Virus record (IMG/VR): IMGVR_UViG_3300008115_000008
Location: 1-47,353 of that record
Strand: one strand, 5' to 3'
Source of the DNA: a virus
DNA: 47,353 nucleotides
Part shown: positions 12,864-21,512 of the stretch, piece after piece
How positions within the stretch are numbered: position 1 is the stretch's first letter
How the letters are laid out: every line of letters begins with the position of its first letter
Notes under the pieces: model-generated
The model's input: only the letters and a program-made list of their open reading frames with translations
Databases searched by the model: none
What the model was told of the DNA's origin: nothing
Program-made: the position numbers and the translations under genes

Positions 12864-13216
12864 CGCTGCTGCTTGCCGGCGCGGCCCTGCACTACGGCTG
12901 GGCGCTGGCCCCGATCGAGCACCAGGCGCAGATCTGGAATGCGGCCGGCGCAGCCGTGCGCGCTGGGCTGCTCGTTGCTGCGCTGATGATGGCAGCCGCG
13001 ATAGGCGCCCGCAGCCGCTGGTTCACCGCCCTTGCCGCGTGGTGGCTGGCCGAGGAGGCGCTGGTCGTCGGCTGCAGCCTGGCCTACATCGCAAGCCCTT
13101 GGCACGTTCCGCCCGGCGAGGCGCAGTGCAGCGCGCTACTGCAGCACGACCTCGGGGTCTACGGACTCGCGGCCGTGGCGCTGCTCGCGCTGTACCGGCC
13201 GACCTGTAAAAGTTGA
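12815..13216 (+). CDS. Multi-span membrane protein, unknown
   Basis: 133 residues with about four hydrophobic segments (VALLLAGAALHYGWALA; AGLLVAALMMAAAIGA; WFTALAAWWLAEEALVVG; GVYGLAAVALLALY). It overlaps the end of the preceding gene by 49 bases in another frame. A second holin or a superinfection-exclusion protein are possible; there is no family match to decide. No clear RBS, as expected inside another gene. Confidence 0.55.
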   Translation: MADHAHPHTAAHGTAVALLLAGAALHYGWALAPIEHQAQIWNAAGAAVRAGLLVAALMMAAAIGARSRWFTALAAWWLAEEALVVGCSLAYIASPWHVPPGEAQCSALLQHDLGVYGLAAVALLALYRPTCKS

Positions 13217-13258
13217 CAGGTATGCGCGCAAGTGCCGTTTGCGTAGATTCATCGAATC

Positions 13259-13393
13259 ATGGTCATTATCCGCTGCATTCGGCGCCTCTTTCGCATAAGT
13301 GCAACGGAGGCAGCGGTCGCTGTCGTCGTGGTGCTGGCGGTCGTGCAGGCGCTGGTCGAGTTCTGGCTGTGGCTGGCGGCGCCGCCTGGGTGA
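13259..13393 (+). CDS. Small single-span membrane protein
   Basis: 44 residues: basic start (MVIIRCIRRLFRIS) and one hydrophobic span (AAVAVVVVLAVVQALVEFWLWLAA). The ATG lies in a lower-GC gap and the stop is four bases before the next gene. Function unknown; it could be a further lysis-module accessory. The RBS is weak. Confidence 0.45.
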   Translation: MVIIRCIRRLFRISATEAAVAVVVVLAVVQALVEFWLWLAAPPG

Positions 13394-13397
13394 TTCG

Positions 13398-14060
13398 ATG
13401 ACCAGCAAACGCAGCGGCGCCAGCGCTGCGGGTGTGGTAGGGCGCCCGATGCCCCTTTCCGCTCTGGCCGACGAGCTCTTCGACCTGACCTTCGCGCCGG
13501 CGCCCGAGCTGCTCGCCTGGGTGCGCGCGACGTTCATCCGCCCGGCCGGCCCGCTGGCGAACCCGGACCACGCGCACCTGCAGGATGCCGCGCTGGGCTT
13601 CCTGTGGGCATCGTCGGGCTACGTCAGCAAAGGCCGCCGGGTCGTCGGCACGGCCGAAGACACCGTCATGGCCGGCATGGGCAGCCCGTGGAAGCGCGCC
13701 CGCGCCGAGCAGCAGCTGCGCGAGTGGTTCGGCGCCGTGCCGCGCTTCGTGATCACGGTCGACGCCTTCTACTGGCGCGAGGCCGACGACGCCGCGGCCT
13801 GCGCGCTGGTCGAGCACGAGCTATATCACCTGGCGCACAAGACCGACGAGTTCGGCGCGCCCGCCTTCACGAAGGACGGCCAGCCCAAGCTCGGCATCGT
13901 CGGCCACGACGTCGAGGAGTTCGTCGGCGTGGTGCGCCGCTACGGCCCGGGCGACCCCGACGGCAGCGTCGCGCGCCTGGTGATCGCGGCCGCCGCCGGG
14001 CCGCGCGTGGAAGAGGCGCAGATCCGCCACGCCTGCGGGGTGTGCGCGGCGAAGGTGTGA
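13398..14060 (+). CDS. Putative phage metallopeptidase
   Basis: 220 residues. Zinc-binding HExxH motif H140-E141-L-Y-H144 in CALVEHELYHLAH, and a later histidine/glutamate pair in VGHDVEEFVGVVRRYG that suits a third ligand. This order fits the 'phage metallopeptidase' family encoded next to terminase genes; the substrate is not known. The first 20 residues are disordered, and the C-terminus ends with a CGVC pair. Upstream ATGs in the frame run through the preceding membrane gene, so ATG 13398 was chosen. Confidence 0.8.
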   Translation: MTSKRSGASAAGVVGRPMPLSALADELFDLTFAPAPELLAWVRATFIRPAGPLANPDHAHLQDAALGFLWASSGYVSKGRRVVGTAEDTVMAGMGSPWKRARAEQQLREWFGAVPRFVITVDAFYWREADDAAACALVEHELYHLAHKTDEFGAPAFTKDGQPKLGIVGHDVEEFVGVVRRYGPGDPDGSVARLVIAAAAGPRVEEAQIRHACGVCAAKV

Positions 14061-14084
14061 CCGCGCAGACCTGCCCCCTACAAT
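14056..14084 (+). promoter_or_regulatory. Possible promoter before the terminase genes
   Basis: -10 TACAAT at 14079-14084 in the octamer CTACAATC (shared with 10412-10419), 16 bases after a four-of-six -35 match GTGACC (14057-14062). It ends 11 bases before the small terminase ATG, so any transcript would be nearly leaderless. Weak. Confidence 0.25.
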
Positions 14085-14094
14085 CCGCTGCATC

Positions 14095-14571
14095 ATGGCG
14101 AAGCTAGACGATCCGGTGAAGGTGTTCATCGTGCAGGCGCTGGCCTGCTATGACACCCCGCAGCAGGTGGCCGACCTCGTGCGTGAGGAGTTCGGCATCG
14201 ACGTCACCCGCATGCAGGTGCAGGCCTACGATCCGACGAAGCGCAAGGGCGGCGAGATCTCGGCGAAGCTGAAGGCGCTCTTCGACGCCACCCGGAAGGA
14301 GTTCCTCGAGGAGACGGCGAAGGTGCCCATCGCCTCGCAGGTCTACCGGCTGCGCAACCTGCAGCGGCTCTTCGAGAAGGCCCAGGCGCGCGGCAACATG
14401 GCGCTCGCCGCGGCGCTGATCGAGCAGGCCGCGAAGGAAGTCGGCGGCGCCTACACGAACCGGCGAGAGCACAGCGGGCCGAACGGTGGCCCGATCCCGG
14501 TGAAGAACGAGAACGTTACGACACTGCCGGATGCCGACCTCGAGCGCATTGCAGCAGGCGGCGGCCCGTGA
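14095..14571 (+). CDS. terS: Terminase small subunit (DUF2280 family)
   Basis: 158 residues. The first 120 match DUF2280: VKVFIVQALACYDTPQQVAD, then EEFGIDVTRMQVQAYDPTKRKG, a helical middle and LRNLQRLFEKAQARGNMALA. These proteins recognise phage DNA for packaging. The end (SGPNGGPIPVKNENVTTLPD) is a flexible tail. It overlaps the large terminase by 41 bases, as is usual. Confidence 0.85.
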   Translation: MAKLDDPVKVFIVQALACYDTPQQVADLVREEFGIDVTRMQVQAYDPTKRKGGEISAKLKALFDATRKEFLEETAKVPIASQVYRLRNLQRLFEKAQARGNMALAAALIEQAAKEVGGAYTNRREHSGPNGGPIPVKNENVTTLPDADLERIAAGGGP

Positions 14572-16105
14572 GCTGCTGCGCCGGCGACGCGGGCGCGCAT
14601 CGCTGGCCGGCTACGCGAACGCGATCGAGATCCCTGGCAAGCCCGCCAGCGACGACCCGGACGAGTGGCTCTTCAAGCCCGTAGAGTCGGGCGTGGCCGC
14701 GCACCACCTGCTGGTGCTGCAGGCGATCGAGCGCGCCGCTGCTACGCGCTACGGCCGCTTCATGATCTTCATGCCGCCAGGATCGGCGAAGTCGACCTAT
14801 GCCAGCGTCGTCGCGCCGACCTACCTCATGGGCAAGCAGCCCGGAACGAAGATCATCCTCGCCAGCTACGGCAGCGACCTGGCGCGCAAGCACGGCCGCC
14901 GCGCCCGGCAGATCGTGCGGTCGCCGCAGTTCGCCAGCCTCTTCGGGTGCACGATCTCGAAGGACAGCAGCGCGGCGAACGAATGGGCGCTCACGAACGG
15001 CTCGGAGTACCTCGCCGCGGGCCTGCTGGCCGGCCTGACCGGCAACCGGGCGCACGGCGCGCTGGTCGACGACCCCATCAAGGGCCGCGAGCAGGCCGAC
15101 AGCCCGACGATCCGCGAGAAGACCTGGGAAGCCTACGTCGACGACCTGCAGACTCGCCTGATACCGGGCGGGTGGCTGGGGCTGGTGCAAACCCGCTGGC
15201 ACGAAAACGACCCAGCCGGGCGGCTGCTGCCGCAGGGTTACGCCGGCGAGTCGGGTCTGATCAAGTGCACCGATGGGCGGGTGTGGGAGATCATCAACCT
15301 GCCGGCCGAGTGCGAGCGCGCCGACGACCCGCTGGGCCGGCCGATCGGCGGCATGCTGTGGCCGGAGTGGTTCGACGCCTCGCACTGGGCGCCCTTCCGC
15401 CTGCAGTCGCGCACCTGGGCGTCGCTCTTCCAGCAGCGGCCACGCCCCGACGAGGGCGGAATCTTCAAAGAGGCCTGGTGCCGCGAGCGGTGGCGCCAGA
15501 TCCCGCGGCAGGCGAATGTCATCGTGCACAGCTGGGACACAGCGCAGAAGCCCGAGGAGATCAACGACCCGACGGTGGGCACCGTGTGGCAGTTCGGCCA
15601 GGACGTGCCCGGCTATCACTTGCGGGAAGTCTGCCGCGAGCGCATGGACTACCCTACGCTGAAGCGGAAGGTGAAGGCCTACGCCGAGCGCGACAGGCCG
15701 GCCGCCATCCTGATCGAGGACAAGAGCAGCGGGCAATCGCTGATCCAAGACCTGCGCAGCGAGACGAGCCTGCCGATCATCGCGATCGAGCCGCTGCGCG
15801 ACAAGGTGTTCCGGGCGAACGAGGTGTCTGCGATGGTCGAGGCCGGGCTGCTGCTGCTGCCGGAGTCGGCGCCCTGGCTGGTGGACTTCGAGGGCGAGTT
15901 CTTCGGCTTCCCGCTCTCGACGCACGACGACCAGGTGGACAGCGTCACGCAGTTCCTCAAGTGGGTGCGCACGTGGGCCAGCCGCATAGAATCGGCCGGC
16001 GCTGGCGTGCTTCGCCCGATGGCCGAGCAGGCGATGCGCGAGAACCGCGGCGCCAGCAGCCTCGGCATCGGAAGCGCCGGCGAGAACATGGACGGCTTCG
16101 CATGA
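14531..16105 (+). CDS. terL: Terminase large subunit
   Basis: 524 residues. ATPase part: Walker A MPPGSAKST (about 81-89) and Walker B GALVDD (about 176-181). Nuclease part: HSWDTAQKP (first acidic residue, about 331), AILIEDKSSGQ, and the closing STHDDQVDSVTQFL. The motor pumps DNA into the prohead and cuts it. Full family length. The C-terminal 45 residues after the nuclease are disordered and probably bind the portal. ATG 14531 is the first plausible start. Confidence 0.93.
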   Translation: MPTSSALQQAAARELLRRRRGRASLAGYANAIEIPGKPASDDPDEWLFKPVESGVAAHHLLVLQAIERAAATRYGRFMIFMPPGSAKSTYASVVAPTYLMGKQPGTKIILASYGSDLARKHGRRARQIVRSPQFASLFGCTISKDSSAANEWALTNGSEYLAAGLLAGLTGNRAHGALVDDPIKGREQADSPTIREKTWEAYVDDLQTRLIPGGWLGLVQTRWHENDPAGRLLPQGYAGESGLIKCTDGRVWEIINLPAECERADDPLGRPIGGMLWPEWFDASHWAPFRLQSRTWASLFQQRPRPDEGGIFKEAWCRERWRQIPRQANVIVHSWDTAQKPEEINDPTVGTVWQFGQDVPGYHLREVCRERMDYPTLKRKVKAYAERDRPAAILIEDKSSGQSLIQDLRSETSLPIIAIEPLRDKVFRANEVSAMVEAGLLLLPESAPWLVDFEGEFFGFPLSTHDDQVDSVTQFLKWVRTWASRIESAGAGVLRPMAEQAMRENRGASSLGIGSAGENMDGFA

Positions 16106-16115
16106 AGCGGGGGTG

Positions 16116-17714
16116 ATGATGGCGACCGAACCGATGATTCCCGAGCCGATCGACCCGCCGGTCGAAGCAGACCTGCGCGAGATCGCGCGCGCCGAGGATC
16201 CAGCCTCGCCGCTCTCGCTTGAGAGCCTGCGCGCCGTCTCGCCCTACGTCACCCTGCTGTCGGCCACCGACTCCGTGCTGCAGCAGAAGGGCGGCATCGG
16301 GAACCTGTCTGTCTACTCCGAGCTGCTGCGCGACGATCAGGTGTCGACGTGCTGGGCGCAGCGGCGCCTTGCGCTCACCAGCTGCGACACCGTGGTCGAG
16401 CCCGGCTCCGACGATGCCGCCAGCCAGGCCGCGGCCGAGGCCCTGCAGGCCGAGCTCGACGGCATGAATTGGGACGACGTCACCGACAAGGCCCTCTTCG
16501 CCGCGTTCTACGGCTGGGGCGTGGCCGAGGTGCTGTGGAAGCCGGCCACCGCCGGCAGCCTGACGCCGAGCGTCAGCTTCGACCGCGTGGTAGTGCGCGA
16601 CCGCGCGCGCTTTCGCTTCGACCGCGACGGGAACGCCTACCTCTTCGCCAGCGGCAGCGGCTGGCGCCAGGTGCCGCCGCGCAAGTTCTGGTCGGTGAAG
16701 TTCGGCGGCGACCATCACGACCAGCCCTACGGCCTGGGACTGGCGCACGCGCTCTACTGGCCGAGCTTCTTCAAGCGCAACGACATCAAGTTCTGGCTGA
16801 TCTTCCTGGAGAAGTTTGGCCAGCCCACGGCGATCGCGAAGCTCACTAAGGCGCAGCTCGAGGACGAGACGCAGCGAAAGAACGCGCTGGCCGCGCTGCG
16901 CCTGATCGCCACCGACGCCGGCGTCGTGGTGCCCACGAACGACCAGGGCGAGAGCCTGATCGAGCTGCTAGAAGCCGCCCGCAGCGGGGCCGCCGACTAC
17001 GAGGCGATGAAGCGGGCGATGGACGAGGCCATCGCGAAGGTGATCCTCGGGCAGACGATGACGACCGAGAACGGCAGCAGCCGGGCTCAGGCCGAGGTGC
17101 ACCTGAGCGTGCGCCAGGACATTGTCGAGGCCGACGCCGACCTGCTGTGCGGCAGCTTCAACCATGGGCCGGTGAAGTGGTGGTGCGAGTGGAACTTCCC
17201 TGGCGCGACGCCGCCGCGGGTGTATCGGCAGACCGAGGTGCCGGAAGACCTGGCGCAGCGTGCCGACCGCGACACGAAGATCCACGCGCTCGGCTTCGAC
17301 CCTGACGAGGACTACATCCTCAAGACCTACGGCCCGGGGTGGAAGAAGCGCGACAACCCGCTGCAGTCTATCGTCGCCGCGATGGGCGGCGGGCCTTCCG
17401 AGCCGCCGCCCGAGTTTGCCGAGGGCGAGCCCGTGGCTCTGGCAGCCCTGCGCGCCGCGCGCCGCGCCGATCAACGCGCGCTGTACGAGGCCGCCCGCAT
17501 GTTCGCCCGCGATGCGCAGTCGATCACCGGCAAGCGCGTCGAGCAGCTGCTGCAGGCCGCGGAGTTCGCCGAGGATCCCGAGGTGTTCACGCGCGGCCTC
17601 GACGAGCTGCTGGCCGAGAAGCCGCCCGAGGGCACGATGCAGAAGCTGACGCGGGCCATCGTCACCTCGCGCCTGCTGGCCGCCTGGCGGAATCAGCGGC
17701 GCCGGCCGGCGTGA
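16116..17714 (+). CDS. Portal protein (DUF935, Mu gp29-like)
   Basis: About 532 residues. DUF935 pattern: YSELLRDDQVSTCWAQRRLA, KALFAAFYGWGVAEVLWKP, FGGDHHDQPYGLGLAHALYW, KFWLIFLEKFGQPTAIAK, KVILGQTMTTENGSSRAQAE and VHLSVRQDIVEADADLL. Portals form the dodecameric DNA gate of the head. GTG 16113, ATG 16116 and ATG 16119 follow an AGCGGGGG ribosome site; any could be used. The next gene overlaps by four bases. Confidence 0.92.
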   Translation: MMATEPMIPEPIDPPVEADLREIARAEDPASPLSLESLRAVSPYVTLLSATDSVLQQKGGIGNLSVYSELLRDDQVSTCWAQRRLALTSCDTVVEPGSDDAASQAAAEALQAELDGMNWDDVTDKALFAAFYGWGVAEVLWKPATAGSLTPSVSFDRVVVRDRARFRFDRDGNAYLFASGSGWRQVPPRKFWSVKFGGDHHDQPYGLGLAHALYWPSFFKRNDIKFWLIFLEKFGQPTAIAKLTKAQLEDETQRKNALAALRLIATDAGVVVPTNDQGESLIELLEAARSGAADYEAMKRAMDEAIAKVILGQTMTTENGSSRAQAEVHLSVRQDIVEADADLLCGSFNHGPVKWWCEWNFPGATPPRVYRQTEVPEDLAQRADRDTKIHALGFDPDEDYILKTYGPGWKKRDNPLQSIVAAMGGGPSEPPPEFAEGEPVALAALRAARRADQRALYEAARMFARDAQSITGKRVEQLLQAAEFAEDPEVFTRGLDELLAEKPPEGTMQKLTRAIVTSRLLAAWRNQRRRPA

Positions 17715-18877
17715 GCCTGCACATGCGCGTGACGATGGCCGACTTGCGCGAGGCCATCGCCGCGGCCGAGGCCGTCGACGACCTGATCACCGAGGCTGCC
17801 GAGTTCGCCGCGCAGCACGAGGCCGACACCGGCGTCGTCGACTTCCTCGACGTGCTCTCCGGCGGCGCCTTCGACGTGGCACCCGAGCGTGCGATCGACT
17901 TCTTCCGCGCGAAGGGCCTGCGGCCGACATTCAGCTACGCCGACATGCTGGGCGAAGCGCACGACCACGCCTTCACGGTGGCAAAGATGATGGACGTGGA
18001 CATGCTGGGCCAGGTGCGGGCCTCGCTCGACTCGGCGCTGGCGAACGGCACAACCTTCGCCGACTGGCGGAAGGAAATCGAGCCTGTGCTCAAGTCGGGC
18101 GGATGGTGGGGCCGGCGTGAGGTGGTCGACCCGCAGAGCGGGCTCCCGACTCAGGCGCAGCTGGGCAGCCCGTGGCGCCTTGAGACGATCTTCCGCACCA
18201 ACATGCAGACGGCCTACAGCGTGCAGGCATGGCAGGAGATTGAGGCCCAGGCCGATCTCGCGCCGTTCCTCATGTATGACGCCGTCGACGACTTCCGCAC
18301 GCGCGAGCAGCACCGGCGCTGGGATCGAACGGTGCTGCCGTGGAATCACCCGTGGTTCAAGACCCACTATCCGCCCCTCGGGTTCAACTGCCGCTGTGGC
18401 GTGATCCAGCTGTCAGAGGACGAGCTCGGCGCGATGGGCCTGTCGCCGAACGAGCCGCCCGAGGATGGCACCTACCGCTGGCGCAACCCGCGCACGGAGA
18501 TCGTCGAGCGTGTGCCAGATGGCGTCGACCCGGGCTTCGACCACAACAGCGGCGAGGTGTACCTAGCGAAGCTGCGCAGGCTGGCAGCCGAGCGCGTGCA
18601 GCAGCTACCCGAGGACATGCGTGCGGCGGCCCAGGCCGGCCTCGCCAGCGAGCCGATGCAGAGCGCCGCGGGCAGGGCCAGCGTGATCGTTGTCGACCTG
18701 GCCGGCGACGTGCAGACGGCGTCGAAGCTGAACGCGCTGATCTCAGGCCCGATCGTGGGGTACATCGAAGCGCGGCTGATCGGCGCGCAGCCGTCGCCCG
18801 TGGAGCTTGCCGCCTTCGAGGCTCTCACGCGGGCGCAGCGGGCCGACATTGAGCGGCGCATCGCGCTCGGGGCCTAG
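17711..18877 (+). CDS. Head morphogenesis protein (SPP1 gp7/Mu gp30-like)
   Basis: 388 residues from GTG 17711 (GTGA overlap). The conserved region is ETIFRTNMQTAYSVQAWQE, FLMYDAVDDFRTREQHRRWD, then HPWFKTHYPPLGFNCRCGVI, the signature of the minor head protein family. It binds the portal and goes into the head in a few copies. The C-terminal 100 residues are alanine-rich helices. It ends at 18877, overlapping by three bases the stop of the opposing gene 18874; there is no terminator between. Confidence 0.9.
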   Translation: MSLHMRVTMADLREAIAAAEAVDDLITEAAEFAAQHEADTGVVDFLDVLSGGAFDVAPERAIDFFRAKGLRPTFSYADMLGEAHDHAFTVAKMMDVDMLGQVRASLDSALANGTTFADWRKEIEPVLKSGGWWGRREVVDPQSGLPTQAQLGSPWRLETIFRTNMQTAYSVQAWQEIEAQADLAPFLMYDAVDDFRTREQHRRWDRTVLPWNHPWFKTHYPPLGFNCRCGVIQLSEDELGAMGLSPNEPPEDGTYRWRNPRTEIVERVPDGVDPGFDHNSGEVYLAKLRRLAAERVQQLPEDMRAAAQAGLASEPMQSAAGRASVIVVDLAGDVQTASKLNALISGPIVGYIEARLIGAQPSPVELAAFEALTRAQRADIERRIALGA

Positions 18878-19047
18878 CCCAGCAGCTGACGCACGCTGTC
18901 GGCCGGCACGATCGCCGACACCGGCCAAGCCTCGTCGCCGGTGTGCATGAAGACCTGAGTGCCGGTCGCGGCCTGCAGTTCCTCGATCGTGCTGGCCTCG
19001 ACGACCGCAAGGGTGTCGTCGCCTGGGAAGTGGCGTGCGCGGATCAT
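18874..19047 (-). CDS. Small leftward protein, last of the antisense block
   Basis: 57 residues from ATG 19047, overlapping the upstream stop by four bases. A small alpha/beta sequence (TLAVVEASTIEELQAATGTQ, then VSAIVPADSVRQLLG). No family recognised. Its TAG lies within the TAG of the convergent head gene. Confidence 0.5.
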   Translation of the reverse strand: MIRARHFPGDDTLAVVEASTIEELQAATGTQVFMHTGDEAWPVSAIVPADSVRQLLG

Positions 19048-19313
19048 CGCGGCTTCTCCTCTGCGTTGATCGCCAGGTAGACCCGGCACTCGGCCAGCTG
19101 CTGCGCGAGCATGCGCATGTCGATCGATCGGCCTGCTTCGCGCGCCGCCCGGATGCCCGCGAGACAGGCCTCCTCCCATTCCAGCAGCAGTGACAGCTCA
19201 CGCGACAGGTTCATCGGCCGGCCGACCGACTGCGCGTAGAACGTGATGATGTTCGACCCCATGGTGTAGGCGCGCGACACGGCCTGCGCCAGGGCTGCAG
19301 CGCCCGCGCTCAC
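19044..19313 (-). CDS. Small helical leftward protein
   Basis: 89 residues from GTG 19313 (GTGA overlap with the previous stop). A helix-rich sequence with an alanine start (AGAAALAQAVSRAY), then LSRELSLLLEWEEACLAGIR and MRMLAQQLAECRVYLAINAE. Possibly a dimeric helical bundle. No family recognised. Confidence 0.55.
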   Translation of the reverse strand: MSAGAAALAQAVSRAYTMGSNIITFYAQSVGRPMNLSRELSLLLEWEEACLAGIRAAREAGRSIDMRMLAQQLAECRVYLAINAEEKPR

Positions 19314-19741
19314 GACAGAAGCTCCGTGCGCTGCGGCATCCCGGCCCAGCCGTCGCACTGATCGTCGAGCAGGTCGGCCATCCCGCGATCGACGGCCGCG
19401 TCGGCCTCGAAGGCGGACTGAATCATGGCCGGGTCAGTGATCACCTCGGCGTCCGGCAATAGCGGCCCGGCCAGCCTCCTGCCGACGGCCGGCAGCACTT
19501 GGCGCCCCAGCTCCTCCTGCAGCGCTTCGACCTGGGCCTCGAGCTCGGCAATGCGGTAGCGCATGCTGCTCGCCTGGTCGGCCGGCACGTAGGCGTCGAA
19601 CTTGCGCAGGATGGCAGCCTCGTCGACCAGCGTGTGCACGGTGCCGCGCACGATGGCCGCGTAGTCTTCCGCCCGCGCCCTGTCGCGCAGCAGCGCCGGA
19701 AGCTCGACGCCCGGGGTGATGACAGCGTAGGCGGTGATCAT
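19310..19741 (-). CDS. Leftward protein with coiled coil, unknown
   Basis: 143 residues from ATG 19741 (TGATG with the upstream gene). A coiled-coil stretch lies in the middle (YRIAELEAQVEALQEELGRQ), flanked by helical acidic parts. No enzymatic motif seen. Function unknown. The start fits the 1-4 base overlap pattern of the whole block. Confidence 0.6.
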   Translation of the reverse strand: MITAYAVITPGVELPALLRDRARAEDYAAIVRGTVHTLVDEAAILRKFDAYVPADQASSMRYRIAELEAQVEALQEELGRQVLPAVGRRLAGPLLPDAEVITDPAMIQSAFEADAAVDRGMADLLDDQCDGWAGMPQRTELLS

Positions 19742-20064
19742 CAGATGGTTACCTTCTTCGGCTCGAACAGCGCGGCTGCAGGGCCGCACGGGGCGCCATC
19801 GATTCGCGCATCGATGCAGTGCATGGTGATGGTGCGCGATCGCAGTCCAGCGTTGATTCGGACCCGCGACGCCGAGCACCTTTCGCCGCTGTTCGATCGG
19901 TCGTGCTTGACGTCCGCGATGTAGTGCGCGCAGGCCCTGCACTTGGGGCGCTGACGCCACCAGAGCGCTGTCGCTGGGTGCAGTCTCAGAAAGGTACGGT
20001 CCGTCACCGTGTGGCGGAGGATGGGCGCCAAGTCGTCGGCGCTGCACGGTCGGCTGTATGTCAT
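19741..20064 (-). CDS. Cysteine-containing leftward protein, unknown
   Basis: 107 residues from ATG 20064 (ATGA overlap). Two halves: a helical N-terminus, then a part with cysteines in CRAC, ERCSAS, MHC and PCG that could bind a metal. The sequence PKCRACAHYIADVKHDRSN resembles small zinc-ribbon proteins of phages. Function unknown. Codon use similar to neighbours. Confidence 0.55.
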   Translation of the reverse strand: MTYSRPCSADDLAPILRHTVTDRTFLRLHPATALWWRQRPKCRACAHYIADVKHDRSNSGERCSASRVRINAGLRSRTITMHCIDARIDGAPCGPAAALFEPKKVTI

Positions 20065-20174
20065 CGGCCGCCCCGCCTCGCGGAGATCGACAGCCGTTCG
20101 CGCTGGGCGCGATGAAGCGTCGTCCAGACTTCCATGGCCACAAGCTTGCAGCCGCCAGATGTGAATAACCACAC
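20061..20174 (-). CDS. Very small leftward ORF
   Basis: 37 codons from GTG 20174 (ATG 20135 is possible). The stop overlaps the next ATG (ATGA) and the start follows the previous stop by two bases, which fits the packing of this operon. Basic tail (RAQRERLSISARRGGR). May be a real coupled peptide; I recognise nothing. Confidence 0.35.
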   Translation of the reverse strand: MWLFTSGGCKLVAMEVWTTLHRAQRERLSISARRGGR

Positions 20175-20176
20175 GG

Positions 20177-20428
20177 TCAGATTCCTTTCCTGCCGCTGCG
20201 CGCGGACAGATATCCCGGCAGGCTGTGCCGGATCAGCGCCAGGTGGCGCGGCGCCATGCTGCGAAAGCTGGCCGCGGCCTTGTGGGCCAGCCAGCCCTCG
20301 ACGGTCTTGATCGAGACGCAGGCCAGCGCCGCTACGTCGCGTTGCGTGAGGCTGTGCTCTGCCATGATCTCGCGCAGATCGTCTGCGGTGCTCTTCGCGC
20401 CGCGCCGCGGTGTCGGTGCGATCGCCAT
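20177..20428 (-). CDS. Small HTH regulator of the antisense block
   Basis: 83 residues from ATG 20428 (TGATG). Helix-turn-helix LREIMAEHSLTQRDVAALAC followed by VSIKTVEGWLAHKAAA, like Cro/XRE or LuxR-type C-terminal HTH domains; the QRDVAALACVS turn and KTVEGW recognition helix are clear. Probably binds DNA and may control its own operon, whose promoter candidate holds an inverted repeat (22017-22031); that link is inference. Confidence 0.7.
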   Translation of the reverse strand: MAIAPTPRRGAKSTADDLREIMAEHSLTQRDVAALACVSIKTVEGWLAHKAAASFRSMAPRHLALIRHSLPGYLSARSGRKGI

Positions 20429-20631
20429 CAGGAGGCCACACCCTGCGCCCGGAGATCGGCGACCCAGCCGCCTCGGGTAGCGCGCACCATGCAGACTGCG
20501 CGAATCCACTCCCGGCGGTTGTGCTCGGCGCACGGCTCGCCGTCTGGCCAGAGTCTCAAGGCGCGGGCCTCGAGGTCGCCAGGCGTGGCCGGCAGCCGGC
20601 GCCCGGCGGCTGTGCTTGGTTGGGTCTTCAT
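20428..20631 (-). CDS. Small leftward protein, unknown
   Basis: 67 residues from ATG 20631. Sequence is arginine- and tryptophan-containing (NRREWIRAVCMVRATRGGWV), basic and possibly nucleic-acid binding. No family recognised. Its stop is coupled to the HTH gene. Confidence 0.5.
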   Translation of the reverse strand: MKTQPSTAAGRRLPATPGDLEARALRLWPDGEPCAEHNRREWIRAVCMVRATRGGWVADLRAQGVAS

Positions 20632-20635
20632 GTGA

Positions 20636-20833
20636 TCACTCCTCGGTCGGTTGAATTCCGCCGGCAGCCCTGCGGTGAAGGGTATTGTAGTCGTCGGCCT
20701 CATCGTCCGATACTTCGGGAATGTCCCCGGTAAGCGTGAGCGCGGCGTCGACGTCGGCAGCCGGCACGTCATGCCCGCGCCGCAGGGCGTCGAGCAGGCC
20801 GTTCGCGGCGCGGCGGCGCTGGGCCGGCGTCAT
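20636..20833 (-). CDS. Small leftward protein, unknown
   Basis: 65 residues: basic helical start (TPAQRRRAANGLLDALRRG), acidic C-terminal half (EVSDDEADDYNTLHRR). ATG 20833 overlaps the upstream stop by four bases. No family recognised. Confidence 0.55.
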   Translation of the reverse strand: MTPAQRRRAANGLLDALRRGHDVPAADVDAALTLTGDIPEVSDDEADDYNTLHRRAAGGIQPTEE

Positions 20834-21156
20834 GCCGTGGCGCCGAACACCCGGCGCACCATGGACGCGAATTCGGACTCCGGCGTAGGCTGAAGCTCCA
20901 GCCTCAGCGGCATCGCCTGCGTTATCGGATCTTCAAGCACACCGAACACATCGCGGAGTGCGCGAAGGGCTTCCTGCTCTGGCAGTTCGCGCGCGTCGCC
21001 GACGGGGATGCGCTGGCCGCCTTGGTTGATCACGCTCACGATCGCGTCGACCTCTGCCAGCGCGGCGCGGGCTGCCTCTAGGCGTGCGCGCACAGCCTCG
21101 CGCTGGTTGACGAGGTTTTCGATGCTGATCGACTTGACGATGCTGGTGCCGGGCAT
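20830..21156 (-). CDS. Small leftward protein, unknown
   Basis: 108 residues from ATG 21156 (TGATG). It starts with a coiled coil (ENLVNQREAVRARLEAARAA), followed by a helical region and a C-terminal segment with LEDPITQAMPLRLELQPTPE. No family recognised. An accessory scaffold-like or regulatory role cannot be judged. Confidence 0.6.
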   Translation of the reverse strand: MPGTSIVKSISIENLVNQREAVRARLEAARAALAEVDAIVSVINQGGQRIPVGDARELPEQEALRALRDVFGVLEDPITQAMPLRLELQPTPESEFASMVRRVFGATA

Positions 21157-21512
21157 CACAGATGCCCTTCCCAGCGCCCGGCAGCGGAGCGGATGTTCGC
21201 CTTCGTCCCGGGGTCGTTGGCGTATCTGTCCCGGAGGGCCTGGCAGGCAGCAAAAGCGACGTCGGCGCGCGGGTACAGCGACAGCGCGGCCAGCATGGGC
21301 ACGTCGGCAGAGCGGATCATCAGGTCAAGGTCGACGGCGTCTCGCGGAACGTAGCCAATCGGCACAAACTCGGCGTGACCGCATTGATCGGCCAGCCACT
21401 CCGTGTACAGGGTCATGTTCTGCAGCACGCGATCTGCGGCCCAATCTGCGGCCGCCTCGGCATCGGCAAGCCTGCGCTCGTTGTAAAGCGCCTCGCAATA
21501 CAGCGCCGCCAT
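21156..21512 (-). CDS. Small leftward protein, unknown
   Basis: 118 residues from ATG 21512 (ATGA). Helical throughout, with several tyrosines (ALYCEALYNERRLADAEAAA) and FAACQALRDRYANDPGTKA. No known fold recognised. Coupled on both sides. Confidence 0.6.
   Translation of the reverse strand: MAALYCEALYNERRLADAEAAADWAADRVLQNMTLYTEWLADQCGHAEFVPIGYVPRDAVDLDLMIRSADVPMLAALSLYPRADVAFAACQALRDRYANDPGTKANIRSAAGRWEGHL

Noticed and set aside
13207-13240. TAAA...GCCG as a FliA-type promoter and TTGACA as a sigma-70 -35
   Set aside because: The FliA-like elements are 23 bases apart instead of about 15, and no -10 lies 16-18 bases after TTGACA.
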